Shown one piece after another: positions 34,951-42,769 of a DNA stretch of 64,000 bases. The notes beneath the pieces are model-generated. The model saw only the letters and a program-made list of their open reading frames with translations. It searched no databases and was not told the origin of the DNA. Origin of the DNA: an uncultured Bacteroidales bacterium (GTDB lineage: Bacteria > Bacteroidota > Bacteroidia > Bacteroidales > UBA932); the NCBI GenBank assembly GCA_944326315.1, contig CALVDP010000004.1, forward strand, positions 1 through 64,000, read 5' to 3'. The translations under genes were made by a program, and so were the position numbers. Position 1 is the stretch's first letter; every line of letters starts with the position of its first letter.

Positions 34951-36199
34951 TATGAAAAAGTTATACGTATTATTATTACTTGTGTTATGTTGTTCGTCTT
35001 GCGGACAGCGGCGGAATGTGATTCATGAAGGTATTGACATGTCTGGAAATAAGGGAGTCCGGATAGATACCGTATATGTGGATTTGGAGGAATCGAGTGG
35101 GTATGGCAACTTTTATATGACAGATACAGTCATAACGTTTGCGGATGTAATTACATGCCGTTTTTATGATATGGATTTGTCTGGAAATATATTACAGGAG
35201 TATTTCAGAAAAGGCCGTGGCGATAATGAGATACCTTCGATGTTGTATGCATATCCGATAATCGGGGATACGCTTAAAAGAGGGGTTATAATAGACAGTG
35301 GCAACGGCATTACTTTTTATGATCTGGAAAAGAAGGAAATTCTTGACAGAAAACAGATTGATTTCAATTGGGGCAGCAGGCATAGACACAGGTATTCTAC
35401 ACCGCAGCTGTATAATCTTGCGGATTTTACAGATTTCGGGATGACATTTTACATGGGAGAAGATTCCAGGATACTGTTTCAGGCCAATATAATCAACAGG
35501 GAGACAGGCTCTCCAGGGAGAATAGAATCAAGACGCTATGAAGACGGTGCAATTTTCGGGATACTGAATCCGCAGACAATGGAAGTGGAGTCCGTGACAG
35601 GTACCTTTCCGGAGATATTCAGGAAAAAACCGATGCCGCATCTGGAATTTTTCCAATATACGGCGGATGAAGATATTGTTTATGTGAATCATGGCGTAGA
35701 TTCATTGATTTATGTCTACCGGTATCCGGACCAATTGCTCTATACTCTTGGTTATGAATGCGAAAATATAGACAGGCATTATACGGTTACCCGGGAGATA
35801 GATTTGGGAGAAAATTTCAGAAAGGACTTCAGTCATGCAGGCATTAATACGGGATTGATGTATTTCCCGGAAGATTCTCTGCTATGCAGGACCTATATTG
35901 TGACGACGGCTACAGGAGCATCAGGCATGCAGATATACAGAGACAATGATCTTGTTGCAGATTTTGGTGTGCCGGATTATTTCAAACTTCTTGGATATTC
36001 AGACGGTATATTGTATGGAGCGCGTTTTATTCCGCTTGAAGACGAAGATACTACCAGACTAGTACTGTATCGGCTGACATTAGATTGATGTTCCGATAAT
36101 GTGATAATTTTTGTGATGTGCTGTTATTTAGGTATTATGGAACGAATATTAAAATTGTTTTTTGTCCTGATATTGGCATCATCGATGGTAAGCTGCGAG
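34910..36199 (+). repeat. Dispersed 1.29 kb duplication, copy 1
   Basis: Matches 40971-42259 with no difference seen inside the lipoprotein gene and only a one-base indel and three substitutions at the edges. Both borders cut a gene (34303 at the left, 36137 at the right), so this is the derived copy. Confidence 0.9.
34952..36088 (+). CDS. 6-bladed beta-propeller lipoprotein 14 (identical to 18)
   Basis: The 378-residue lipoprotein (Cys17, LCCSSC) has the signature FRKGRGDNEIP. The protein sequence is the same as that at 41012. It may match DUF4221-type lipoproteins, and its C-terminus (GMQIYRDNDLVADFGVP) relates it to the interrupted gene at 25029. ATG 34952 is chosen for the signal peptide. 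Its natural upstream region was not copied, so expression depends on read-through. Confidence 0.8.
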   Translation: MKKLYVLLLLVLCCSSCGQRRNVIHEGIDMSGNKGVRIDTVYVDLEESSGYGNFYMTDTVITFADVITCRFYDMDLSGNILQEYFRKGRGDNEIPSMLYAYPIIGDTLKRGVIIDSGNGITFYDLEKKEILDRKQIDFNWGSRHRHRYSTPQLYNLADFTDFGMTFYMGEDSRILFQANIINRETGSPGRIESRRYEDGAIFGILNPQTMEVESVTGTFPEIFRKKPMPHLEFFQYTADEDIVYVNHGVDSLIYVYRYPDQLLYTLGYECENIDRHYTVTREIDLGENFRKDFSHAGINTGLMYFPEDSLLCRTYIVTTATGASGMQIYRDNDLVADFGVPDYFKLLGYSDGILYGARFIPLEDEDTTRLVLYRLTLD

Positions 36200-36226
36200 G
36201 CCGGAGGTAGGAAGCATGGAACATAA
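36137..36226 (+). pseudogene. Stump of the CxxC lipoprotein gene
   Basis: Twenty-nine codons start with the same lipoprotein signal as the gene at 42197 (LILASSMVSC). After the cysteine the sequence switches to a NVEALA-type upstream region and ends in GGRKHGT. This marks the right border of the dispersed duplication. Confidence 0.8.
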
Positions 36227-36238
36227 AACCACCAAATA

Positions 36239-37303
36239 ATGAAAAGAAAACTAATTCTATCAGCGGCGGGAGTGGTGCTTCTGGCGGCAGTGTCGTTTGT
36301 CTCGTCATGTACCAGGACCGGGATCATGAAAGACGTACCTGTGACGCTTGCCAGGTCGGATAAGGTGGTGTCGCTGAGTGCTGACACCACTTTTAAATGT
36401 ACATTCGAGGAAGTGATGCACTGTTATGATATTCAGATAGTCAGCGATAGTATTATAGTATTTTATGACCAGGCAAGTGAGAAGTATCCGTATCATTTCA
36501 AGGCTTATTCGACAGATACGTTTGAATATTTGGGAGCATTTGTCCAGAAAGGACGAGGCCCAGGAGAAATGGTATTGCCGAATATATCAGGAAGCAGCAC
36601 GTCCGGGCGGTATTTGTGTTGTGATGATAATAAATCTTCTACGGCATACATGGTTGATGTCGGAGAGTCGCTCAGAGCCGGCATGATACCGGTTGCAGAA
36701 AGTTTTGACATACCCTCAGATGTAATTTATTGGCTTCCCTTGTCATTGTCGCTACAATTTGCTATGCGATTGGAAAACAGGGAGATGGTCTTATGCGTCA
36801 TGGATGAGGGAGGAAAAGCAGTAAGAAAATATACTCCATTTGGCGGAATTGATGGAGAACGTTGTATGACATATTTTGCGAGTCAGTTCGTGGAACGGGG
36901 GAACAAAAGAGATGTCGCTGAAATCATGATATTTTTCCCACAGATAAATATCATTGACACGGAAAGCGGAACTATCCGATCGATAGCAGTAGACCGGTCT
37001 TACAGAAAATGGAAACAGGTAATCGGCAGTATGATAAACATGGACATGCTGAGCTATTATTTCGGAGCTACTGCTACATCGGAGTATATAATCGCGTCTT
37101 ACAGGCATCTTCCGCTGAAATCAATGAACGAGAGCGGTCACGGGACATCGTTTCATGTCTTCGACTGGGAGGGGAATTTTCTTGTTGACATCAAGGTGTC
37201 AGAAGACATCGGCAACATCACATATGACAGCCGCCGCAATCTGCTTTATTGCCTGGATGTGGCAGGCCGTGTAATCCGTTACGACCTGTCGGGGATATTG
37301 TGA
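36239..37303 (+). CDS. 6-bladed beta-propeller lipoprotein 15 with NVEALA-derived signal peptide
   Basis: The 354-residue lipoprotein has the signature QKGRGPGEM and ends VIRYDLSGIL, so the mature part is clade-typical. The first 17 residues (MKRKLILSAAGVVLLAA) match the signal peptide of the NVEALA precursor at 40599 and not those of other propellers. At DNA level GCGGCGGGAGTGGTGCTTCT and the flanking bases are identical. The lipobox (VSSC, Cys24) comes from the propeller side, so the hybrid is still a lipoprotein signal. Confidence 0.8.
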   Translation: MKRKLILSAAGVVLLAAVSFVSSCTRTGIMKDVPVTLARSDKVVSLSADTTFKCTFEEVMHCYDIQIVSDSIIVFYDQASEKYPYHFKAYSTDTFEYLGAFVQKGRGPGEMVLPNISGSSTSGRYLCCDDNKSSTAYMVDVGESLRAGMIPVAESFDIPSDVIYWLPLSLSLQFAMRLENREMVLCVMDEGGKAVRKYTPFGGIDGERCMTYFASQFVERGNKRDVAEIMIFFPQINIIDTESGTIRSIAVDRSYRKWKQVIGSMINMDMLSYYFGATATSEYIIASYRHLPLKSMNESGHGTSFHVFDWEGNFLVDIKVSEDIGNITYDSRRNLLYCLDVAGRVIRYDLSGIL

Positions 37304-37308
37304 ATAGT

Positions 37309-37367
37309 CCCGGCAGATTTGCAATCTGCCGGGAAGGGAAGCTGCAGCCGGATTGCAAATCCGGCTG
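37309..37367. repeat. Two TTGCAA palindromes
   Basis: CCCGGCAGAT/ATCTGCCGGG at 37309-37333 and CAGCCGGAT/ATCCGGCTG at 37345-37367, followed by the usual AACGGTCCGCAG tail. Confidence 0.85.
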
Positions 37368-37393
37368 AACGGTCCGCAGAAAACTGGAAAAAA

Positions 37394-37438
37394 TTTTACA
37401 TGCAAAAAAATATCATTATCTTCGTGTGTGAATACACA
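37394..37438 (+). promoter_or_regulatory. Cassette promoter with inverted repeat, leader shortened
   Basis: TTTT/TTTA at 37394-37398 replaces the -33 TTTG. TATCTTCG is at 37417-37424 and TGTGT GAAT ACACA at 37425-37438. The leader breaks off after GACGATAAG, where the NVEALA gene 4 sequence begins. Confidence 0.7.
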
Positions 37439-37451
37439 ACGATAACCGACA

Positions 37452-37682
37452 ATGACGATAAGTAATCTGGCTGCATCTGTGACCACATTCGTGAGTGCAA
37501 CCAAGTCCAATGATCCAATGGATGACCTTTTCAAAGCCAATGTTGAGGCGTTGGCGAGAAATGAAGGAAGTTTTAAGAAATGTTTTAACAACATGAAATC
37601 TGATCCATGTGAAGACGATATTTATTGTGGAACTTGCTCCAGTTTGCCAGGACGTGGTACCGATAAAAGTGTATGTTTATAA
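37452..37682 (+). CDS. NVEALA family peptide 4, truncated signal peptide
   Basis: The 76-codon frame uses an ATG that belongs to the leader, then enters an NVEALA gene at LAASVTTF. The charged N-terminus and most of the hydrophobic core are gone. The core FKANVEALARNEGS and a tail with five cysteines (including YCGTCSSLPGRG) are intact. Without a signal peptide export is unlikely, so it may be a pseudogene. If translated it would stay in the cytoplasm. Confidence 0.65.
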   Translation: MTISNLAASVTTFVSATKSNDPMDDLFKANVEALARNEGSFKKCFNNMKSDPCEDDIYCGTCSSLPGRGTDKSVCL

Positions 37683-37695
37683 GTAATGTGTTGTT

Positions 37696-37956
37696 ATGAA
37701 AAAGTATATAATCATTGCATCAATATTTGCGTTAGTGATATCTGTTATATCGTATGTTAAATATTTTAGTGTCACAAATGATTTAAAATTATTTTCTACC
37801 AATGTCGAAGTGCTTGCCAGATATGAGCATGGCAGCTATATCCGTTGCTATGATTATATAGCTTCAGATCCTACGGATGAGGTTGTATATTGTCCCGTAT
37901 GTAAAAAGATACCAGGAAGGTGGAGAGGAGGAATGAATTTTTGTATTCCGAATTAA
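37696..37956 (+). CDS. NVEALA-like peptide precursor 5 (divergent)
   Basis: The 86-residue precursor has an unrelated signal peptide (about residues 1-22) and a diverged core FSTNVEVLARYEHGS. Its four-Cys tail parallels peptide 4 (VYCPVCKKIPGR against IYCGTCSSLPGR). It lies 13 bases after gene 4 and 11 bases before a propeller lipoprotein, so it is the functional peptide of this cassette. Confidence 0.75.
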   Translation: MKKYIIIASIFALVISVISYVKYFSVTNDLKLFSTNVEVLARYEHGSYIRCYDYIASDPTDEVVYCPVCKKIPGRWRGGMNFCIPN

Positions 37957-37967
37957 TTCGATGGATT

Positions 37968-39056
37968 ATGTGTTGTAGGACTAAGAAAGGAATGGCTGCG
38001 GTGTTTGTGGCGCCGTTTATAATCTTCTCATGCCATAATATGGATTCTTTTATGTTTGAGGACTCAGAGCGTGTCACAGATTTTCCGGTGGATATGAGCG
38101 TGCAGGACCCTGATACAGTGAAAACAGACGCTATCGGTATTCAGGGTATTAAGGTGCTGGATGACTGTATATTACTTTCGGCAGTGGATTCATCCGGATG
38201 CATTCTGGCATACGACAAGAAAAATTTCAACCGCAGCCGTCATGCTTTTCTGAATGTTGGACGCGGATCAGGAGAAGTGCTTTTCCGGCCTTATATGTCC
38301 TGGATAACGTTCCGGACATATTCCGATGGTATATTGCGTGCAGGACTTTATGATTTCAAGGGACATTATGTCGAGTATGATGTATACGGATCATTAAATA
38401 GTGGCAAGCCGTCATGGAAGGAATTTTCAGACAGTCTGCTTGATGTGTCAGGAACGAGATATATCGGACTGGGTGAAGAATATCTGATATGCCGGAAATC
38501 CAAGGATGATGGCAGCGGCTACGAACGTTATCTGGTAGACCGGACGGGGCGGAAGACGGTCAATGCGGCCATGGCATATCTTAATTCATTCCGGTCCTCC
38601 GAAAATAACCTGTTGTCAACGATGTTCCTGACAAATCCGGAAAAGGGGATAGTGGCGGAACTGGGAGGGATATTAAGCGTTGTTCATATATATTCTATAT
38701 CGGATGCATTTGGCAAGACGCTTTACATGGGGAACAGGCCCGAGGATATAAAGGAGATGGAAACACTGTTGCCGGAAGAAATGCCCAAGGCATACTATGA
38801 CGGCAAGGCCTATGATGGATTTTTCGTTGGCCTGTATCTCGGGACAACCGTAAAGGAGCTTGATGAAGGCCGCTTCGGGAATCCACAGCTTCATTTCTTT
38901 TCATGGGAAGGAGAGCCTCTTGCGAGAATAACCTTGCCGGAGAGTGTCTTGTCCTTCGATGTTGACGTCAAGGAGAGTCAGCTGTATGTTGTCAGATATG
39001 ATGACGAGGCGATGTTGAAATATGCGTTGGATTTGTCAGGTATAATCAAGTCTTGA
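37968..39056 (+). CDS. 6-bladed beta-propeller lipoprotein 16
   Basis: The 362-residue lipoprotein (Cys22, FIIFSC) has the signature VGRGSGEVL. It is distantly related to the 33147 clade in the C-terminal half (FLTNPEKGIVAELGG, LHFFSWEGEPL). ATG 37968 is chosen; ATG 37992 would leave a very short signal. It is translated directly after NVEALA-like peptide 5. Confidence 0.75.
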   Translation: MCCRTKKGMAAVFVAPFIIFSCHNMDSFMFEDSERVTDFPVDMSVQDPDTVKTDAIGIQGIKVLDDCILLSAVDSSGCILAYDKKNFNRSRHAFLNVGRGSGEVLFRPYMSWITFRTYSDGILRAGLYDFKGHYVEYDVYGSLNSGKPSWKEFSDSLLDVSGTRYIGLGEEYLICRKSKDDGSGYERYLVDRTGRKTVNAAMAYLNSFRSSENNLLSTMFLTNPEKGIVAELGGILSVVHIYSISDAFGKTLYMGNRPEDIKEMETLLPEEMPKAYYDGKAYDGFFVGLYLGTTVKELDEGRFGNPQLHFFSWEGEPLARITLPESVLSFDVDVKESQLYVVRYDDEAMLKYALDLSGIIKS

Positions 39057-39194
39057 AGTTTTGACGGCTTCGGAAATTTATGTGTTGGATTGCCTGCCTG
39101 TCGAAATTGATGTAAAATGTTGTTTTTCGGTTCAATTTACAGACGGAACAATAAGGTACTATTCGGTCAGGAAAGCAGTAAAGATATATCCGAG

Positions 39195-40262
39195 ATGAAA
39201 AGGAGTATAATATTCCGGTTTCTTGTGGCGGTACTGTGTGCGGCAGGCTGTACATCGGAAAAGGTGGCGGATGTGCCGGAATGTCACCTTACCGGCACGG
39301 TGATGAAGACAAACGAAATCATAGGGACAAGTCTTCAAGAAGTGACGGATACTTCACTTGTCGCTATACAGTATGACCAGGAATGCATGTCGCTGTATGA
39401 GATAGAAGGCGATTCTCTTAAGCTGCGGAGACAGTTTGCCTATAAGGGGCGCGGGCCGCATGAATTCATCTTCATGACAGTTAAGATGCGTAAGGATGGA
39501 GTCCTGGATGTGATCAATTCAGGAAGTTACGGGGATTTGATGTCTCTGCAGTCGGTATCAATAGAAGATCTGTGGGAGGGGAAGCCGATGTCGGAAATGT
39601 GGGAAGAGTCTGACCTGTCGTGGATGGAGAACTTTTTCTTTGGAGGCGACTTCACATTGGCGGAAGACGGGAGGTATTATTTTCTGGGAGACAATTTCGG
39701 TACGGCCAATCTGATAACCGCAGTAGACCTGCGGGATAGAAAGCGAGAAGGCCTGGGCTATTGGATAGAGGACAAGTACGAAGGACCGGTACTTCCGAAG
39801 CAGGGGATCTATCTTGCGAATTCCGGTATATTTTCGCACGGGGACAAGCTGCTGTATGTCTGCGGGGAGAACAGGTATGCCGAACTGCTGACGGTCAGCT
39901 CGGGAGCGATAACAGAAAGGAAGGTATTGTATGGCGACCATCCGATTTACTCGGCTGCACCGGACGGATTGAATTACAGGCTGTTGCCGGAAAACCACCG
40001 GGGAATCAGGGCCTGTGTGACGGACAGCCTGATATATCTTCGTCTGGATGAGTCAGATGTTAGGATGTTGCCGTATAAGGGATATTCGTGGTATTACGGA
40101 GATGAGATCGAGGTCTATGACTGGGCAGGGAACCATTTGAAGCGATACATAACGGACCGTCCGTTCCACACGATGAAGGTAAGTGAGGGCGATAGACTGC
40201 TGTACACGGTGACAAAGGACCTTGAGACGGAGGAGCCAATCATCATGAGATACAGGATGTAG
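39195..40262 (+). CDS. 6-bladed beta-propeller lipoprotein 17
   Basis: The 355-residue lipoprotein (Cys19, LCAAGC) has the signature YKGRGPHEF. The ATG at 39195 gives the lipoprotein signal, and the longer frame to 39117 would bury it. Directly after its stop comes the 3' end of a different propeller gene, so this gene appears to have been placed upstream of a foreign tail by recombination. The preceding 138 bases show no promoter of the cassette type. Confidence 0.75.
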   Translation: MKRSIIFRFLVAVLCAAGCTSEKVADVPECHLTGTVMKTNEIIGTSLQEVTDTSLVAIQYDQECMSLYEIEGDSLKLRRQFAYKGRGPHEFIFMTVKMRKDGVLDVINSGSYGDLMSLQSVSIEDLWEGKPMSEMWEESDLSWMENFFFGGDFTLAEDGRYYFLGDNFGTANLITAVDLRDRKREGLGYWIEDKYEGPVLPKQGIYLANSGIFSHGDKLLYVCGENRYAELLTVSSGAITERKVLYGDHPIYSAAPDGLNYRLLPENHRGIRACVTDSLIYLRLDESDVRMLPYKGYSWYYGDEIEVYDWAGNHLKRYITDRPFHTMKVSEGDRLLYTVTKDLETEEPIIMRYRM

Positions 40263-40331
40263 CGCCGATTGTTTTATTGTCTTGACATGGTTGGCCGGAT
40301 AATCCGTTACGACCTGTTGGGGATATTGTAA
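40263..40331 (+). pseudogene. 3' remnant of a clade-A propeller lipoprotein gene
   Basis: About 20 codons reading LFYCLDMVGRIIRYDLLGIL and a stop match the end of the genes at 36239, 28801 and 31180. No body is attached. Downstream palindromes and promoter follow in the usual order. Confidence 0.8.
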
Positions 40332-40337
40332 ACCGTA

Positions 40338-40390
40338 CCGGCAGATTTCAATCTGCCTGGAAATACAGCAGCCGGATTTCAATCCGGCTG
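40338..40390. repeat. Two palindromes with TTTCAA centre
   Basis: CCGGCAGAT with ATCTGCCTGG (one mismatch) at 40338-40360 and AGCCGGATT/AATCCGGCT at 40370-40389. Both centres have lost a G compared with the usual TTTGCAA, suggesting that the pair changed in concert. Confidence 0.8.
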
Positions 40391-40417
40391 AACGGTCCGC
40401 AGAAAACTGGAAAAAAT

Positions 40418-40493
40418 TTTACATGCAAAAAAATTATCATTATCTTTGTGTGTGGATACACAATAATAACCAACAATGACGATAAATGAGAAT
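40418..40493 (+). promoter_or_regulatory. Cassette promoter for the NVEALA-RND operon
   Basis: TTTA (40418-40421), 19 bp, TATCTTTG (40441-40448), TGTGT GGAT ACACA (40449-40462), and leader box AAATGAGAAT (40484-40493). The roughly 100 bases that follow resemble the leader of the gene at 29086 and contain no gene. Confidence 0.8.
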
Positions 40494-40592
40494 GTTTGAG
40501 AGCCTGACAACCATTGGCTGTTAACATGAAATTATAAAAGACCAAAACAAGCAATAACCGGTTTCGCACGTCAAGTGCGGAACATAAAACTA

Positions 40593-40868
40593 ATGAAAAT
40601 GAAAAAGAAAATTATTCTATTCGCGGCGGGAGTGGTGCTTCTGGCTGCAACTGTGACCACATTCGTGTGTACAAACAGGTCCAATGATCCAATGGATGAC
40701 CTTTTCAGAGCCAATGTAGAGGCATTGGCTTATAATGAATCGGGGAGCGAAGTAGTGAAATGTTATTGTAAAACAAAGTGGTTCTCTCCTAATGTTTGTT
40801 CAGTTCAAGGCCGCGGCGGCTACTGTGGCGGAAATCCATGCAGTAATTACGATGGTAATTGTCGATAA
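40593..40868 (+). CDS. NVEALA family Cys-rich peptide precursor 6 (intact)
   Basis: The 91-residue precursor (second possible ATG at 40599) has a signal peptide (about residues 3-26), linker RSNDPMDD, core LFRANVEALAYNESGS and a six-Cys tail with GRGGYCGG. It heads the operon that continues with a propeller lipoprotein, a CxxC protein and an RND export system, which makes this the strongest link between the peptides and a transporter. It is followed by a hairpin. Confidence 0.85.
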   Translation: MKMKKKIILFAAGVVLLAATVTTFVCTNRSNDPMDDLFRANVEALAYNESGSEVVKCYCKTKWFSPNVCSVQGRGGYCGGNPCSNYDGNCR

Positions 40869-40932
40869 TTTTGCGCTATTAATAGGCAGACCTAAAGATT
40901 TTATACCTTACTGAAAAAAATTAAAGATAAAA

Positions 40933-40972
40933 GGGGGTGACGTTCAGTCTTTTGTCATCCCCTGTGTGAAAT
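40933..40972 (+). other. Hairpin between peptide gene 6 and the operon body
   Basis: GGGGGTGAC (40933-40941) pairs with GTCATCCCC (40964-40972) over nine positions, one of them G-U, with a 22-base loop. There is no U-tract, so partial termination or an RNA processing point is more likely than full termination. Confidence 0.65.
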
Positions 40973-42259
40973 GTTTCTTTGATTTATGGTATGTGCGTTA
41001 TTCCCGATAATATGAAAAAGTTATACGTATTATTATTACTTGTGTTATGTTGTTCGTCTTGCGGACAGCGGCGGAATGTGATTCATGAAGGTATTGACAT
41101 GTCTGGAAATAAGGGAGTCCGGATAGATACCGTATATGTGGATTTGGAGGAATCGAGTGGGTATGGCAACTTTTATATGACAGATACAGTCATAACGTTT
41201 GCGGATGTAATTACATGCCGTTTTTATGATATGGATTTGTCTGGAAATATATTACAGGAGTATTTCAGAAAAGGCCGTGGCGATAATGAGATACCTTCGA
41301 TGTTGTATGCATATCCGATAATCGGGGATACGCTTAAAAGAGGGGTTATAATAGACAGTGGCAACGGCATTACTTTTTATGATCTGGAAAAGAAGGAAAT
41401 TCTTGACAGAAAACAGATTGATTTCAATTGGGGCAGCAGGCATAGACACAGGTATTCTACACCGCAGCTGTATAATCTTGCGGATTTTACAGATTTCGGG
41501 ATGACATTTTACATGGGAGAAGATTCCAGGATACTGTTTCAGGCCAATATAATCAACAGGGAGACAGGCTCTCCAGGGAGAATAGAATCAAGACGCTATG
41601 AAGACGGTGCAATTTTCGGGATACTGAATCCGCAGACAATGGAAGTGGAGTCCGTGACAGGTACCTTTCCGGAGATATTCAGGAAAAAACCGATGCCGCA
41701 TCTGGAATTTTTCCAATATACGGCGGATGAAGATATTGTTTATGTGAATCATGGCGTAGATTCATTGATTTATGTCTACCGGTATCCGGACCAATTGCTC
41801 TATACTCTTGGTTATGAATGCGAAAATATAGACAGGCATTATACGGTTACCCGGGAGATAGATTTGGGAGAAAATTTCAGAAAGGACTTCAGTCATGCAG
41901 GCATTAATACGGGATTGATGTATTTCCCGGAAGATTCTCTGCTATGCAGGACCTATATTGTGACGACGGCTACAGGAGCATCAGGCATGCAGATATACAG
42001 AGACAATGATCTTGTTGCAGATTTTGGTGTGCCGGATTATTTCAAACTTCTTGGATATTCAGACGGTATATTGTATGGAGCGCGTTTTATTCCGCTTGAA
42101 GACGAAGATACTACCAGACTAGTACTGTATCGGCTGACATTAGATTGATGTTCCGATAATGTGATAATTTTTGTGATGTGCTGTTATTTAGGTATTATGA
42201 AACGAATATTAAAATTGTTTTTTGTCCTGATATTGGCATCATCGATAGTAAGCTGCGAG
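40971..42259 (+). repeat. Dispersed 1.29 kb duplication, copy 2 (probable source)
   Basis: Partner of 34910-36199 at an offset of 6060 bases. Here the flanking genes are whole, and the CxxC gene continues past the repeat end, so this copy is likely ancestral. Confidence 0.9.
41012..42148 (+). CDS. 6-bladed beta-propeller lipoprotein 18 (identical to 14)
   Basis: 378 residues, identical in sequence to the protein at 34952. It sits in a complete setting: peptide gene 6 and a hairpin upstream, CxxC lipoprotein 48 bases downstream. This context makes it the likely partner of peptide 6. Confidence 0.85.
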   Translation: MKKLYVLLLLVLCCSSCGQRRNVIHEGIDMSGNKGVRIDTVYVDLEESSGYGNFYMTDTVITFADVITCRFYDMDLSGNILQEYFRKGRGDNEIPSMLYAYPIIGDTLKRGVIIDSGNGITFYDLEKKEILDRKQIDFNWGSRHRHRYSTPQLYNLADFTDFGMTFYMGEDSRILFQANIINRETGSPGRIESRRYEDGAIFGILNPQTMEVESVTGTFPEIFRKKPMPHLEFFQYTADEDIVYVNHGVDSLIYVYRYPDQLLYTLGYECENIDRHYTVTREIDLGENFRKDFSHAGINTGLMYFPEDSLLCRTYIVTTATGASGMQIYRDNDLVADFGVPDYFKLLGYSDGILYGARFIPLEDEDTTRLVLYRLTLD

Positions 42260-42754
42260 AGCATGCGTATCCGGCGGGAGATGAAGGCCTTCATGAAATC
42301 TGAAATCGTCCTTCCGGAAGACCTGCACCATGTGTGCGGCCGCAGCATGTCGACAAGCTCCACGTTCGGTGATGTACCCGTGCTGGTGATTTATCATGAT
42401 TCCTTGGAGTGCAGTTCGTGCCAGATAAACCATCTTTTCGACAACATATCTCTGTATGAGAAGGCTGACACGTCGGGCTTCTCGGTAGTGACGGTGTTCT
42501 CTCCGCGCCAGGAAGAATATGACGAGGTTTTGACGCAGCTTGTCAATTTGGGATATCCCTATCCGGTATATATAGATTTCAGCGGGAGTTTCCGGAAAGG
42601 CAATTCAGGGTCGATACCGGAAGACAGGAAATTCCATACATTTCTAATGGACAGGGACAGGCATCCTGTCTTTGTCGGGAATCCCATGCTCGGAGACGAT
42701 CTGATGAAGCTGTTTGACAAGGCGGTGTCAGGCCTTCAGAAGGCAGAGAATTGA
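42197..42754 (+). CDS. Thioredoxin-like lipoprotein with CSSC
   Basis: The 185-residue lipoprotein (Cys20, SSIVSC) has a thioredoxin-type fold pattern. VPVLVIYHDSLECSSC puts the active pair at Cys72 and Cys75 after the first core strand, and later strands follow (FSVVTVFSP, FHTFLMDRDRHPVFVG). It is not a classical TlpA (no WCxPC), but it resembles the redox proteins paired with propeller lipoproteins. It shares its layout with the protein at 52669. Thiol chemistry on Cys-rich peptides is a reasonable guess. Confidence 0.75.
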   Translation: MKRILKLFFVLILASSIVSCESMRIRREMKAFMKSEIVLPEDLHHVCGRSMSTSSTFGDVPVLVIYHDSLECSSCQINHLFDNISLYEKADTSGFSVVTVFSPRQEEYDEVLTQLVNLGYPYPVYIDFSGSFRKGNSGSIPEDRKFHTFLMDRDRHPVFVGNPMLGDDLMKLFDKAVSGLQKAEN

Positions 42755-42769
42755 ATGTGTGTTATCTAA

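Noticed and set aside
34910..42259. The 1.29 kb duplication considered as a composite mobile element
   Set aside because: No terminal inverted repeats, target duplications or transposase at its borders; recombination is the simpler explanation.
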